NCBI GenBank assembly: GCA_001567305.1
Contig: JYPD01000027.1
Coordinates: 1-38,108, forward strand
Reading direction: 5' to 3'
DNA length: 38,108 nt
Source: a candidate division WS6 bacterium OLB21
GTDB taxonomy: Bacteria > Patescibacteriota > Dojkabacteria > B142 > OLB20
Part shown: positions 1-8,860 of the stretch, in pieces
Layout of the letters: each line of letters starts with the position of its first letter
How positions within the stretch are numbered: the stretch's first letter is position 1
Notes under the pieces: model-generated
The model's input: the letters and a program-made list of their open reading frames with translations, nothing else
What the model was told of the DNA's origin: nothing
The model's database searches: none
Position numbers and translations under genes: made by a program

Positions 1-1083
1 GCACATGGTTTGAAAACATGCTTATAAAAAAACGACTACCAGCTGATAACATCTTCGGAATTCATAAAAGAGACGACACTTCATACTAATCGCTACCTCG
101 ACTATAATAGGTTCGCTTTCCTTCCTCAGTTTCAGGTTGGATCAGACTTATACCGCCTCAGAATAGATCCAATCAGTCAAATAGGGAACATCTTCCGTCA
201 GAAGAAAAGAAGTTATAAGGAATTACCTCTTAGAATAAGCGAATTTGCTTCTTGTTATTCGAATGTTGATGAAAAAGAGCTCCACGGACTCATCAAATGC
301 AGACACTTCACAAGAGATTCACATACCAGCTTTGTTTCAAAAGAACAGACAATACCAGAAGTCAGAAGAATAATTTCGTTAATGGTTGATGTAGTTAAAA
401 GATTTGATTTGCACGATTATCGCTTCGTAATTGGGACACCCAAATATTCTGCCACAGACAACTACCTTGGTAACGAACAAGACTGGCGAGATGCTATGTA
501 TATTATCGAAAAAAGCCTATCCGAAAGCAAAATTGTTGCCCGTCCCCAAGAGGGCGAGGCTCAATTCAATGGACCGACTCTACAAATTAGAGCGAGAGAT
601 ATTTTCAAGAGAGACTGGAAGATCGCAGAGCTAGTCGTAGACCTCACAACACAAAAGATATCAAACAATCGTTTCATTAACTCAGAAAACGAAGAAGAGA
701 TACCTGTTGCTATCCACCATAGTTTCATAGGTTCCCTAGAACGATTTATTGGAATACTTATTGAACAATATGCCGGTGCTTTTCCGGCCTGGATGGCGCC
801 AACTCAGGTATATATAATCCCCATATCAAGCAAACATTTATCATACTCCAAGCAAGTCCTTGAAAGACTAGAAACACTTGGCATAAGGGCGAAACTCGAT
901 GCAAGAGATGAAACTATGCAAGCAAAAATCAGAGAGGCTGGACTTCAAAAGATACCATACATGTTGATTATTGGTGATAAAGAAGAAAAAACACAGTCTG
1001 TATCGGTGCGACCAAGAAGTGGGCAAGATCTTGGACTTATGCGAACCGAAGAATTTGCAGATATTGTCTTCAGTGAGAGATAA
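1..1083 (+). CDS. Threonyl-tRNA synthetase-like protein, 5'-partial, active site degenerate, frameshift near window start
   Basis: The gene enters from the left; the last ~360 residues are visible. Bases 3-29 read in frame 3 (ending NMLIK) and from 31 in frame 1 (NDYQLITSS), joined at a run of seven A (26-32); dropping one A gives a continuous class II synthetase motif-1 region. The rest aligns with ThrRS: SYKELPLRISEF (211-246), ELHGL (277-291), motif 3 GSLERFIGIL, and a complete C-terminal anticodon-binding domain (IPYMLIIGDKE). Key catalytic positions have changed. By alignment to E. coli ThrRS, zinc Cys334 is Ile (172-174), motif-2 Arg363 is Ser (259-261), His385 is displaced by one residue, the Tyr462/Lys465 region reads FNGPT instead of FYGPK, and Gln484 is Val. 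The third zinc ligand His511 is kept (IHHSF). The position upstream of infC is classical for thrS. Activity as a ThrRS looks unlikely; a paralogue or regulator is possible. Family call is firm, function is not. Confidence 0.8.
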
Positions 1084-1103
1084 TACCAATTCATGCAAAT
1101 TTA

Positions 1104-1132
1104 TTGAAATAATAAGTAATTTCTGATATTAT
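1104..1132 (+). promoter_or_regulatory. Promoter for infC-rpmI-rplT-pheST
   Basis: TTGAAA (1104-1109), 17-base spacer, TATTAT (1127-1132). Near-consensus sigma-70 type spacing. It predicts transcription starting near 1139, leaving about 30 bases before the proposed infC start. Confidence 0.6.
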
Positions 1133-1169
1133 CAACTCTCGTAAGGGTTATTTCTTAGCTTATTTCGTA

Positions 1170-1919
1170 ATATACACAGGTAATTATCGCAGACAATTTG
1201 AGGCTAAGCGCGAACCGCGCTTTAATAGAAACGAGTTTATTAAAGCCCCAAAGCTGTTTGTTATTGATGAAAACGGAAATCAGCTAGGAGTGATAGATAG
1301 GCAAAAGGCTCTCGATATAGCCCGCGAAAGCGAACTTGATCTGATAGAGGTTTCACCTACAGCAGATCCACCTGTTGCAAGAATATACGATTGGTCAAAA
1401 TTCAAGTACCAACAAGAAAAGAAACGAAAAGAGAACAAAGGGAAAGCAGCAGAACAGAAAGAAATGTGGTTTAAAAGTTTTATTGACAAAGGAGACTTAA
1501 ACCATAAAATAAAAAAGGTTATCGAGTTTCTAGAAAAGAAACATCCGGTAAAACTTACAATAAGAGGTAAGGGTAGGGTCACAAGTGATCATATGTATCA
1601 AGTTATGGACAATATACTTTCCGAACTTGAAGGACATATAAAATACGAAGAAAGACCAAAAATGTACGGTAGAAACCTAAGCCTGATTGTAAGACCATTT
1701 AAACAAAAAAGCGAACAAAAAATGAAGAACAAAATAAAAACTCATAAAGCATCTGCTAAGCGGTTTAAGCTAACAGCTACAGGCAAAGTTAAGCACAACA
1801 GGCAAGGTAATAACCACCTTAAAGCAAACAAAAACAGAGCTCAAAAAAAGAGAAGCAGTGGTTCTAAAATGCTAAATAGTAAAACCCAAGCAAAAAAAAT
1901 AATTAGTTTAATAAGTTAG
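1170..1919 (+). CDS. infC: Translation initiation factor IF-3, reading in frame into ribosomal protein L35
   Basis: IF-3 binds the 30S subunit, blocks premature 50S joining and checks the start codon. The N-domain (RNEFIKAPKLFVIDENGNQL, then ARESELDLIEVSP and DPPVARIYDWSKF) and C-domain (KLTIRGKGR, KMYGRNLSLIVRPF) are complete. The first GTG in frame, at 1290, would remove the first strands of the N-domain. No ATG, GTG or TTG lies in this frame between the upstream stop (1113-1115) and that point. The only near-cognate start after the predicted transcription start and before the conserved region is ATA at 1170, in keeping with the AUU-type starts known for infC, which allow IF-3 to repress itself. 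IF-3 should end near 1721, but no stop is present: the frame runs through the L35 ATG at 1722. One extra A in the run at 1717-1722 would create a TGA overlapping that ATG. Fusion or homopolymer error are both possible. Confidence 0.85.
   Translation: MYTGNYRRQFEAKREPRFNRNEFIKAPKLFVIDENGNQLGVIDRQKALDIARESELDLIEVSPTADPPVARIYDWSKFKYQQEKKRKENKGKAAEQKEMWFKSFIDKGDLNHKIKKVIEFLEKKHPVKLTIRGKGRVTSDHMYQVMDNILSELEGHIKYEERPKMYGRNLSLIVRPFKQKSEQKMKNKIKTHKASAKRFKLTATGKVKHNRQGNNHLKANKNRAQKKRSSGSKMLNSKTQAKKIISLIS
1722..1919 (+). CDS. rpmI: 50S ribosomal protein L35
   Basis: About 65 residues starting MKNKIKTHKASAKRFKLT, with the L35 signature KTHKxxxKRFK near the N-terminus and the basic tail typical of the family. 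It follows infC and precedes rplT, the universal order. It is in the same frame as infC with no stop between, so it may be made as an IF-3/L35 fusion, from the internal ATG at 1722, or as a normal separate gene if the upstream A run is one base short in this sequence. Length and sequence are those of a complete stand-alone L35, which favours independent function. Confidence 0.85.
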   Translation: MKNKIKTHKASAKRFKLTATGKVKHNRQGNNHLKANKNRAQKKRSSGSKMLNSKTQAKKIISLIS

Positions 1920-1923
1920 TAAA

Positions 1924-2265
1924 ATGAGAGTAAAAAGAGGAGCAGAGAAAAACAGAAAGCATAAAAAGGTACTAGAACAAACAAAAGGTTTTAGACTTAG
2001 CTATAGCAAATTGTACAGACGAGCCCGAGAGGCACTTCTGCATGCTAAGCAATACTCATACGGACACAGACGAAAAAGACAAGGACAATTCAGAAGACTC
2101 TGGATACAAAGAATAAACGCAGGTCTTTCGGAACACGAAATGTCATACAGTACATTTATCAATGTATTAAAGACAAAGAATATCGAAATCAATCGTAAAA
2201 TCCTTGCTGACTTAGCTTTAAACAACAGCGAAGCTTTCGCAGAGATTGTAAAAGCTGTAAAATAA
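1924..2265 (+). CDS. rplT: 50S ribosomal protein L20
   Basis: A 113-residue protein of normal L20 length, starting MRVKRGAEKNRKHKKVLEQT and containing the hallmark FRRLWIQRINAG in the middle of the protein. L20 binds 23S rRNA early in 50S assembly. It begins 4 bases after the L35 stop, so it is translated from the infC-rpmI-rplT message. In many bacteria L20 represses this operon through a leader RNA; I see no obvious L20-binding structure in the short leader here. Confidence 0.97.
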   Translation: MRVKRGAEKNRKHKKVLEQTKGFRLSYSKLYRRAREALLHAKQYSYGHRRKRQGQFRRLWIQRINAGLSEHEMSYSTFINVLKTKNIEINRKILADLALNNSEAFAEIVKAVK

Positions 2266-2292
2266 ACCAAAGCACAAATTATTCAAGAGCCA

Positions 2293-3342
2293 ATGGCTAA
2301 TAAGTCTTCTACAGATACAGATGAGTTGTTATCAAAATTAGACGATCTTTTTACCAAAGCCAAGGCCAATATCAAGAGTATTTCCTCTAAAGAAGAGCTT
2401 GAACTGGAAAGGATCAGATATACTGGCAGAAAGTCCGAACTGACCTCAATACTTAGAGGCATCAAAGACCTTAGCCCAGAAGGAAAACAAGCAGTAGGTA
2501 GCAGAGCCAACGAAATCAGAATTCAAGTTGATCAACTTATTGACCAAAAAAGAGATCAGTTGATTCAAGAGAACATCGAAAAGCTGTCAAATGCAGAAAA
2601 AATTGATGTAACAGTCCCAAGCCAGCTTAAGAATGGACACCAGCATATTATTTCACAGATGCAGGCAAAGATAGAGGATATCTTCCAAAGAATGGGTTTT
2701 CAAGTTGTTTATCCATACGAAATCGACACAGATTATAACAACTTTCAAGCTGTAAATATTCCTGAAGGACACCCCGCTCGTGACAGTTGGGATACTTTCT
2801 GGACAGAAGACGATCACATAGCAGTGACACATACATCGTCCATGCAAAATAGAGTTCTAAAATCATCAGAACCACCAATTAGAGTTATTGTCCCAGGAAG
2901 GACTTTTAGACACGAAGCTACAGACGCAAGGCACGAGCATACCTTTACACAGGTAGAAGGCGTTTATGTAGATAAGGGAATAACCTTTGCAGACATGCTT
3001 GGCACACTAAAAGCTTTCTTTTCCGAATTCTTTGAGAAAGACATACAAATCAAGTTTTCTCCGGACTTCTTTCCATTCGTCGAACCAGGAGGAATGATAT
3101 CAATCGATGTTTCAGACTTTGGAGACACTTTTAAAGAAGTGACAAAAGGAACAGGCTGGTTGGAAATCTTGGGTTGTGGCATGATTCATCCGAAAGTTCT
3201 AGAAATGGGAGGTATTGATCCAAATGTATACAGCGGATTTGCTTGGGGCTTTGGCTTAGAAAGACTTGTGATGCCAAAATTCGGTATAGAAGATGTAAGA
3301 CATTTCTATAAAGGAGACTTAGCTTTTATTAGACAGTTTTAA
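2293..3342 (+). CDS. pheS: Phenylalanyl-tRNA synthetase alpha subunit
   Basis: 349 residues, normal PheS length. The N-terminal ~90 residues form the tRNA-binding coiled coil (GRKSELTSILRGIKDLSPE). The class II core follows with NIPEGHPARDSWDTFW, THTSSMQNR, motif 2 RVIVPGRTFRHEATDARHEHTF, EPGGMISIDVSDFG, GCGMIHP and motif 3 GFGLERLVMPKFGIEDVR. It makes phenylalanyl-tRNA as an alpha2-beta2 enzyme with PheT. Its stop TAA overlaps the pheT ATG by one base (TAATG), indicating coupled translation. It lies 27 bases after rplT, probably in the same transcript. Confidence 0.97.
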   Translation: MANKSSTDTDELLSKLDDLFTKAKANIKSISSKEELELERIRYTGRKSELTSILRGIKDLSPEGKQAVGSRANEIRIQVDQLIDQKRDQLIQENIEKLSNAEKIDVTVPSQLKNGHQHIISQMQAKIEDIFQRMGFQVVYPYEIDTDYNNFQAVNIPEGHPARDSWDTFWTEDDHIAVTHTSSMQNRVLKSSEPPIRVIVPGRTFRHEATDARHEHTFTQVEGVYVDKGITFADMLGTLKAFFSEFFEKDIQIKFSPDFFPFVEPGGMISIDVSDFGDTFKEVTKGTGWLEILGCGMIHPKVLEMGGIDPNVYSGFAWGFGLERLVMPKFGIEDVRHFYKGDLAFIRQF

Positions 3343-5783
3343 TGTATATCTCATATAAATGGCTGTTAAGTTATCTGCCTGATTTAGATAACTTTGAGCC
3401 ACAAACAATCGCAGTTGCCCTTACCGACTCATTGGCCGAGGTCGAGGGAATCACATATATCAGAAATGGACTCAAGAATATTGTCAGCGCAGAAGTTAAA
3501 TCAAAAGAACCACACCCTAGTAACGATAAACTAAGTGTATGTGTCGTTTACGATGGCAGAGAAGAAAGAACCATAATATGCGGTGCAGCTAATGTCAGAG
3601 TGGGGCAAACTGTGGCAGTCTGCTTGCCTGGTGGATCGGTGCTTAATCCATCAGAAGAACTAGGCAAGCAAAGCATTATTAAGATTGAAGAGAAAAAGAT
3701 TGGAAGCATAGCTTCGTTTGGAATGATATGTTCTGCAAAAGAGCTGGGACTTGCAGATGACCACGATAGTATTTTAGAACTTGAACCGGAAATCCAAGTC
3801 GGCAACGAAATCGTAAGCACTCTAACAGATATTGTTTTTGAAATCGAAAACAAATCAATTAGTCATAGACCTGACTGCTTCTGCCATAAGGGAATCGCCA
3901 GAGAACTATCTGCTATCTTAAAAATTGACTTCGTTGATGTAAAGCACGAGGTATCGCTTATTCCAACTGCCGACATGCCAATAGATGTTTCTGTAAAGGT
4001 AACAGAAAGTCTTTGTTCAAGGTTCTGTGCTATCACACTCAGCGATGTAAGCGTTAAAGATTCTCCTTTATGGTTAAAATCAAGACTTACAGCAGTTGGG
4101 ATTAGGAGTGTCAATAATATCGTTGATCTTACTAATTTTGTCATGCTTGATAAGGGGCAACCGATGCATGCTTTCGACTATGACAAACTATCGAATAATG
4201 AACTTACGGTGCGTACAGCCAAAAAAGATGAACAGCTAAAAGCACTTGATAACACAACCTACACCCTAGACGAATCAATGGTTGTTATAACTGATGCATC
4301 TAATAAGCCAAAGAGTATTGCCGGTCTTATAGGTGGACTTGACAGCGAAATTTCCAACGAAACAAAAAATATTGTCTTAGAAGCAGCAACTTGGGAGATG
4401 TATAATATTCGTCGAACTTCAAGGCAACTTGGTGTTCGTACAGAAGCAAGTATGCGCTTTGAAAAGGGCCTAGATCCAAATAACGCACTAGATTCACTAA
4501 AGAGTGCTTTGTTCTATGTACAAGATCTTGCCGGTGGAGAAGTTGCTTCTCCAATTATTGATGTGTATCCTAAGCCTAGAGAAGAACACAAGATATCTCT
4601 TCCAATGCCTATGATCAAGCGTTTTATCGGCATAGACATCAGTAAAGACAACGCAATCGAGATGCTTGAACTACTTGGTCTTACACACCTAGAAGAAGAA
4701 AGCTCTTCTGGTGAAACCGAATTAGATACCGAAATCTTTGAGATTCCAACATTCAGAAACGACTTAAAGATACCACAAGATTTACTAGAAGAAATCGCCA
4801 GACTCTATGGCTACGACAATATTAAACCGACTCTGCCTGAAAAAGACCTGAAACCTTCCCCAACAAACAAAATTAGTAAATTAAACTCAAAGATAAGATC
4901 TATACTCACATCAACTGGTATGGATGAAGTTATTACTTATAGCTTTGTTAATGAAAAACAATACAAAGTATTGAATTTGTCGGCTAATAGTTGTCTGAAG
5001 ATAAAGAATCCAATATCTCCTGAATTGTCTTTACTTAGAACCAGTCTAATTCCTGGGTTGATATCTAAACTAGACTATAACACTAGTCAATTCGATGAGT
5101 TTGCTTTATTCGAAATCGGTCGAATCATTCAAAAAGAACTAGACGAAGAGGGGATTCATAAGCAACCGTATAAAGTATCAGGAGTCTACTATAGTAAAGA
5201 CTCAGAAGAAGCCTTCTCTAAAATCAAATACTATGTCGAATCTCTGCTTTCTAAGCTAAACATCCCAAGTATCTCGTTCTCCAACGAAAAATTACAGGAT
5301 AATAGTGGGCTGATTAAAGCAATGCACCCCGGAAGATTCTGCATTGTTTACTCCGGAACTACCCAAATCGGTGTTTTAGGAGAACTTAATCTTGCGGCGG
5401 CTCACAGGCTCGAATTAGACGGTAGATCATCGCTATTCGAACTTGATCACCAACAACTATTAGAATTATCATCTGACTACGCACAGTACAAAAGAATCTC
5501 TGAATATCAGTTTGTTAATCGAGATTTAAGCTTCTGGTTAACTGACGATACAAATTATGATGAAATAATTAAGGTTATCAATGATCTTAAAAGATCCACT
5601 TGTACAAAAGGTTGAGCTCTTAGACCTATTTACATCTGAGAAAAAACGCAGGGAAGAAGAGCTATACTATCTCTGTAAGGCTACAGAGTTACGAAAAAAA
5701 CACTGACAGAGAACGAGATCAATAAATCAATTGAACAATTGAGCTCCGGTCTAATTAAAAGGCTGAAAGCCGAAATCCGCTAG
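3342..5783 (+). CDS. pheT: Phenylalanyl-tRNA synthetase beta subunit, with three A-run frameshifts near the 3' end
   Basis: Carries the EMAP-like tRNA-binding domain (EVKSKEPHPSNDKLSVC), the B3/4 editing region (SRFCAITL, DLTNFVMLDKGQPMHAFDYDKL), B5 (RFIGIDISKDNAIEMLELLGL), the inactive class II core and a C-terminal anticodon-binding (FDX-ACB) domain. The uninterrupted frame stops at 5613-5615, inside FDX-ACB (NRDLSFWLTDD). Removing one A from each of the runs 5589-5592, 5641-5646 and 5694-5700 restores DPLVQKVELLDLF, GKKSYTISVRLQS and TLTENEINKSIEQL, ending at the TAG 5781-5783, an ideal FDX-ACB end. As written the protein would lose most of its anticodon-recognition domain. Three like-signed changes within 110 bases suggest sequence error or recent decay. 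Converges on the penicillin-binding protein gene 10 bases away. Confidence 0.93.
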
Positions 5784-5793
5784 ATTCTCTATT

Positions 5794-8757
5794 CTAAATA
5801 ACTGTAACAGTAACTTGCCCCGAGTCGATGGTTGCTCCTTTTCTTTGGCCTCTTATTTGCAATATATAACTTCCAGGAGAGGTGGGAACAGACCATACGC
5901 AATCAGAAGAATTACATGTTGAACCCGAATTGCTGCCATTAACAAGAAGTTGTACCTGATTTAGCTGAGTTCCCGAATAACTATATGACACATTAGTAAT
6001 TCCTCCACCAGCAATGTTTGCACCGCTAGAGGGCGAAGTTATCGAAATTGTACCGAGTTTCTCAACAGAGATCGTACTGGTTCCAGTTGCTCCAGATGAA
6101 TCTGTCAATTTAACGCTAACAGAATATGTACCTGGCGACACACTACCTAAATCGTATACGGCAGAGTGGGGAAGGGAATCTACTGTTTGGAGCAAGTTCC
6201 CGTTGAAGAATATTTCTGCTTTATTAACTTTTCCATTTGTAGAGAACCCATTAAAACTGATTGTTAGACTGTTTGATTCTAGTAACTGACCATCGCTTGG
6301 AGAAGTGAAGGCCGCCCATGGTTCGTTTCCTCCACCAGGGCTCCGATTTATGTCGCAGGGCTGAGTAGGCAAGGATGAAACACCAACTTCTGGGTGAGCA
6401 CTCAACCATTCATCGAGAAAACCCTGCATTCTGCTATCAGGCATTCTATATATTCTGTAACTTAAAGTTTCTGCCATGCCAACAGCAATATCAATATCTC
6501 GTGCTAGACGGTCTTTTTGATCTTTACAAACGGTAGCACTTTGCACACTAACATAAGATGGAACTCGGATTCCTGCTATACCTAGATCAGATCCAGCTAC
6601 TCCTTGGCAAGATGCACCTTCCTCTGCACTACATGTTCCTGCTGAAATAACGCCCTCTGGTCTTGTGAAAGGAGTCTTTGGTATCGAACCACCTATTCTT
6701 CTAACAAACTCAGCTATCCAAGGACGAGCAGTTCTAAATCCAGAAGCACCTGGTCTCATGCTTGAGTTGTCATTGTTTCCAATCCAGCCAACGACCACAA
6801 TTTCAGGAGTATATGTGGCAAACAGTGTTTCTCTCTGAGATTCGGAGGTTCCTGTCTTACCAGAAATATCTCTTCCGTCCCAACTATCGCCTGGGCCACC
6901 GGTTCTACCATTAAGTATGTCGTTAATAATATATACGCCCCTTGGATCAGCAACCCTTTCTGGTTGAGGTTCGTACTCGTAAATGATATTGCCGTTTCTA
7001 TCTTCAATCTTAAGAACGACCTCATGTCTGGTAAGATCTCCACCACTAGCAAAAACTCCATAGGCTTGAGCGAGTTCAATAAGTTTGACATCTGCACCTC
7101 CGACCGAGATTGAAGGACCATATCCTGCAGGATTATTAAATGTCGTATATCCCCATTTTTGCATTTCTTTAACAAAATTTTCGACACCAAGCTGATTAAC
7201 TAAATAGATAGCTGGTATATTTCTAGATTCTACTAATTGCCATCTAACGCTATTAATTCCGGTGAAGCCACCCTCGTAGTTTTTTGGCTGGTAATTACCA
7301 ATCTTAATTGGTACATCGGCCAATAATGAACCCGCATTGATAATGCCGTTCATGACACCCTGATAGTAGACCATTGGTTTCATGGATGATCCAAAGGACT
7401 GCAAAGTATCTGTAATATTTACATTCGGTTCAAATTTACAGCTAACACCAAGAGTACAGCCTTCCGGACTTGGATCTGCAAAGTAATTTTTCGAGCCAAC
7501 CATAGCCAGAATTTCTCCGTTCTTCGGATTTAGCGCAACTATAGCAGCATTCTCTGCACCAAATTGTTTACCTTGAACATCGACACCTTTCTGCACCTGC
7601 TCTTGTGCTATCTCCTGATATTCAAGATCTAAGGTTGTATATATTCGATATCCACCGGTTTCTATGTCTGATAGAGCAAACGGTTCGCCATTGTTATAAG
7701 GCCTTTGCTGTAATAGCTTCTGCACATAGAAAACAAAATGCGGAGCATTAATCTGGAATCTAGGTTTTTCGTAAACCAACTCAAATTCTCTGGCTTCTTC
7801 AATCATTTCTTTGGTTAACAACTGTGCGTCTTCACCTTCAGCTTCCTTGATTCTTTCGTTGATCGTATCCATATACCTTTCCATTTGACCAAGCACATAC
7901 ATTTGTCTGCCTTTTACAAGCTCTTGAGCTCTTTCCGGATTTGCAGATTTTGTTGGAGAAAGTCGAGTAGGGTCTTGTGGTATTGCTGCCAGAATTGACA
8001 TTTCTGCCAAATTTAGATCTTTAAGATCTTTTCCAAAATATACCTTAGCAGCGCTAGTTACTCCATAAATATTACTTCCCTCTGGTGCAACTGTAAGATA
8101 CATTTCTAGAATTTCTTCTTTGCTTCTTTCGCGTTCTATTTGTAAGGCCAGTATCACTTCTTTTATTTTTCTCTCTAATTTTCTTTCGTTTGTGAGAGCT
8201 GTCTGCTTGATTAGCTGCTGAGTTATTGTGCTACCGCCACAAGCGGATTCGCCTTCGCGCAAGAACACGAATCCGCAACGAATAATTGCAGTTAAGTCGA
8301 CACCAGGGTGAGAGTAGAAGTCAATATCTTCTGCTGCCAGAAAGGCCCATTGCAGTAGCTGAGGTACCTCGCTGAGTGCAACCGGATCACGATTTTCATC
8401 ACCAAAAACTCTATATAGTTCTTTGCCGTTACGATCATAAATAACACTGGCAGCACTTTTGTTACCAAAAGGCTTATCTCTACTTGGTAGATCTTCGGTA
8501 ATTGATTGTACATAGGCTAATCCAAAGATCAGTCCTACAGTAATAATTATTAACATAACAGCTCCAAAGCTGTAGAGAAACTTTCTTACCTTTTCTTGTT
8601 TGAGCTTTGCTGCTATTCTGGCACGAATGCCTTTTTTGCCAGCCTTATTTCCTGAAGAACGGCTCCATTTGCGAGAAGAGAAGTTTCTAGAAGACCTAGT
8701 CTTAAACCTTTTGTTATCTTTACCTGCTGACAATTTGATTTTCGTTGAATAACCCAT
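5794..8757 (-). CDS. Class A penicillin-binding protein (bifunctional peptidoglycan synthase) with C-terminal Ig-like domains
   Basis: Polymerises and cross-links peptidoglycan at the outer face of the membrane. It has a ~65-residue very basic cytoplasmic tail and one membrane segment (FGAVMLIIITVGLIFGLAYV). The GT51 glycosyltransferase follows, with AAEDIDFYSHPGVD (catalytic Glu) and GGSTITQQLIKQ. The transpeptidase has the serine motif GSSMKP, SRN and KTGTSE. After it come a Cys-containing linker and two Ig-like modules (FTSPSDGQLLESNSLTISF and ITSPSSGANIAGGGITNVSY), making ~987 residues, longer than most PBP1A proteins. A TTG six codons upstream (8775) is possible, but the predicted transcription start near 8771 falls after it, so I use ATG 8757. 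The Ig-like tail may bind wall polymer or partner proteins. Confidence 0.94.
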   Translation of the reverse strand: MGYSTKIKLSAGKDNKRFKTRSSRNFSSRKWSRSSGNKAGKKGIRARIAAKLKQEKVRKFLYSFGAVMLIIITVGLIFGLAYVQSITEDLPSRDKPFGNKSAASVIYDRNGKELYRVFGDENRDPVALSEVPQLLQWAFLAAEDIDFYSHPGVDLTAIIRCGFVFLREGESACGGSTITQQLIKQTALTNERKLERKIKEVILALQIERERSKEEILEMYLTVAPEGSNIYGVTSAAKVYFGKDLKDLNLAEMSILAAIPQDPTRLSPTKSANPERAQELVKGRQMYVLGQMERYMDTINERIKEAEGEDAQLLTKEMIEEAREFELVYEKPRFQINAPHFVFYVQKLLQQRPYNNGEPFALSDIETGGYRIYTTLDLEYQEIAQEQVQKGVDVQGKQFGAENAAIVALNPKNGEILAMVGSKNYFADPSPEGCTLGVSCKFEPNVNITDTLQSFGSSMKPMVYYQGVMNGIINAGSLLADVPIKIGNYQPKNYEGGFTGINSVRWQLVESRNIPAIYLVNQLGVENFVKEMQKWGYTTFNNPAGYGPSISVGGADVKLIELAQAYGVFASGGDLTRHEVVLKIEDRNGNIIYEYEPQPERVADPRGVYIINDILNGRTGGPGDSWDGRDISGKTGTSESQRETLFATYTPEIVVVGWIGNNDNSSMRPGASGFRTARPWIAEFVRRIGGSIPKTPFTRPEGVISAGTCSAEEGASCQGVAGSDLGIAGIRVPSYVSVQSATVCKDQKDRLARDIDIAVGMAETLSYRIYRMPDSRMQGFLDEWLSAHPEVGVSSLPTQPCDINRSPGGGNEPWAAFTSPSDGQLLESNSLTISFNGFSTNGKVNKAEIFFNGNLLQTVDSLPHSAVYDLGSVSPGTYSVSVKLTDSSGATGTSTISVEKLGTISITSPSSGANIAGGGITNVSYSYSGTQLNQVQLLVNGSNSGSTCNSSDCVWSVPTSPGSYILQIRGQRKGATIDSGQVTVTVI

Positions 8758-8777
8758 TTTTGTTGATATCTTCAATA

Positions 8778-8786
8778 ATTATAACA
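8778..8786 (-). promoter_or_regulatory. Extended -10 promoter for the penicillin-binding protein gene
   Basis: On the minus strand TGTTATAAT, a perfect extended -10 (TGnTATAAT), about 20 bases upstream of the ATG at 8757. The same motif form occurs before tRNA-Ser and the RelA/SpoT-like gene, which supports it as a real element in this genome. Confidence 0.5.
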
Positions 8787-8860
8787 AAATCGACAATAAG
8801 TCATGAGTCTAATATATGAGTAACTCTATGTTACAGTCTTTGGCTTAATATTTGAACTAT

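Noticed and set aside
1290-1919. GTG 1290 as the infC start
   Set aside because: It would delete the conserved N-terminal IF-3 sequence (KAPKLFVIDENGNQL), which is plainly encoded upstream in the same frame.
6756-7190. 144-codon open frame on the minus strand
   Set aside because: It lies inside the penicillin-binding protein gene in another frame, and the PBP frame carries the conserved motifs there.
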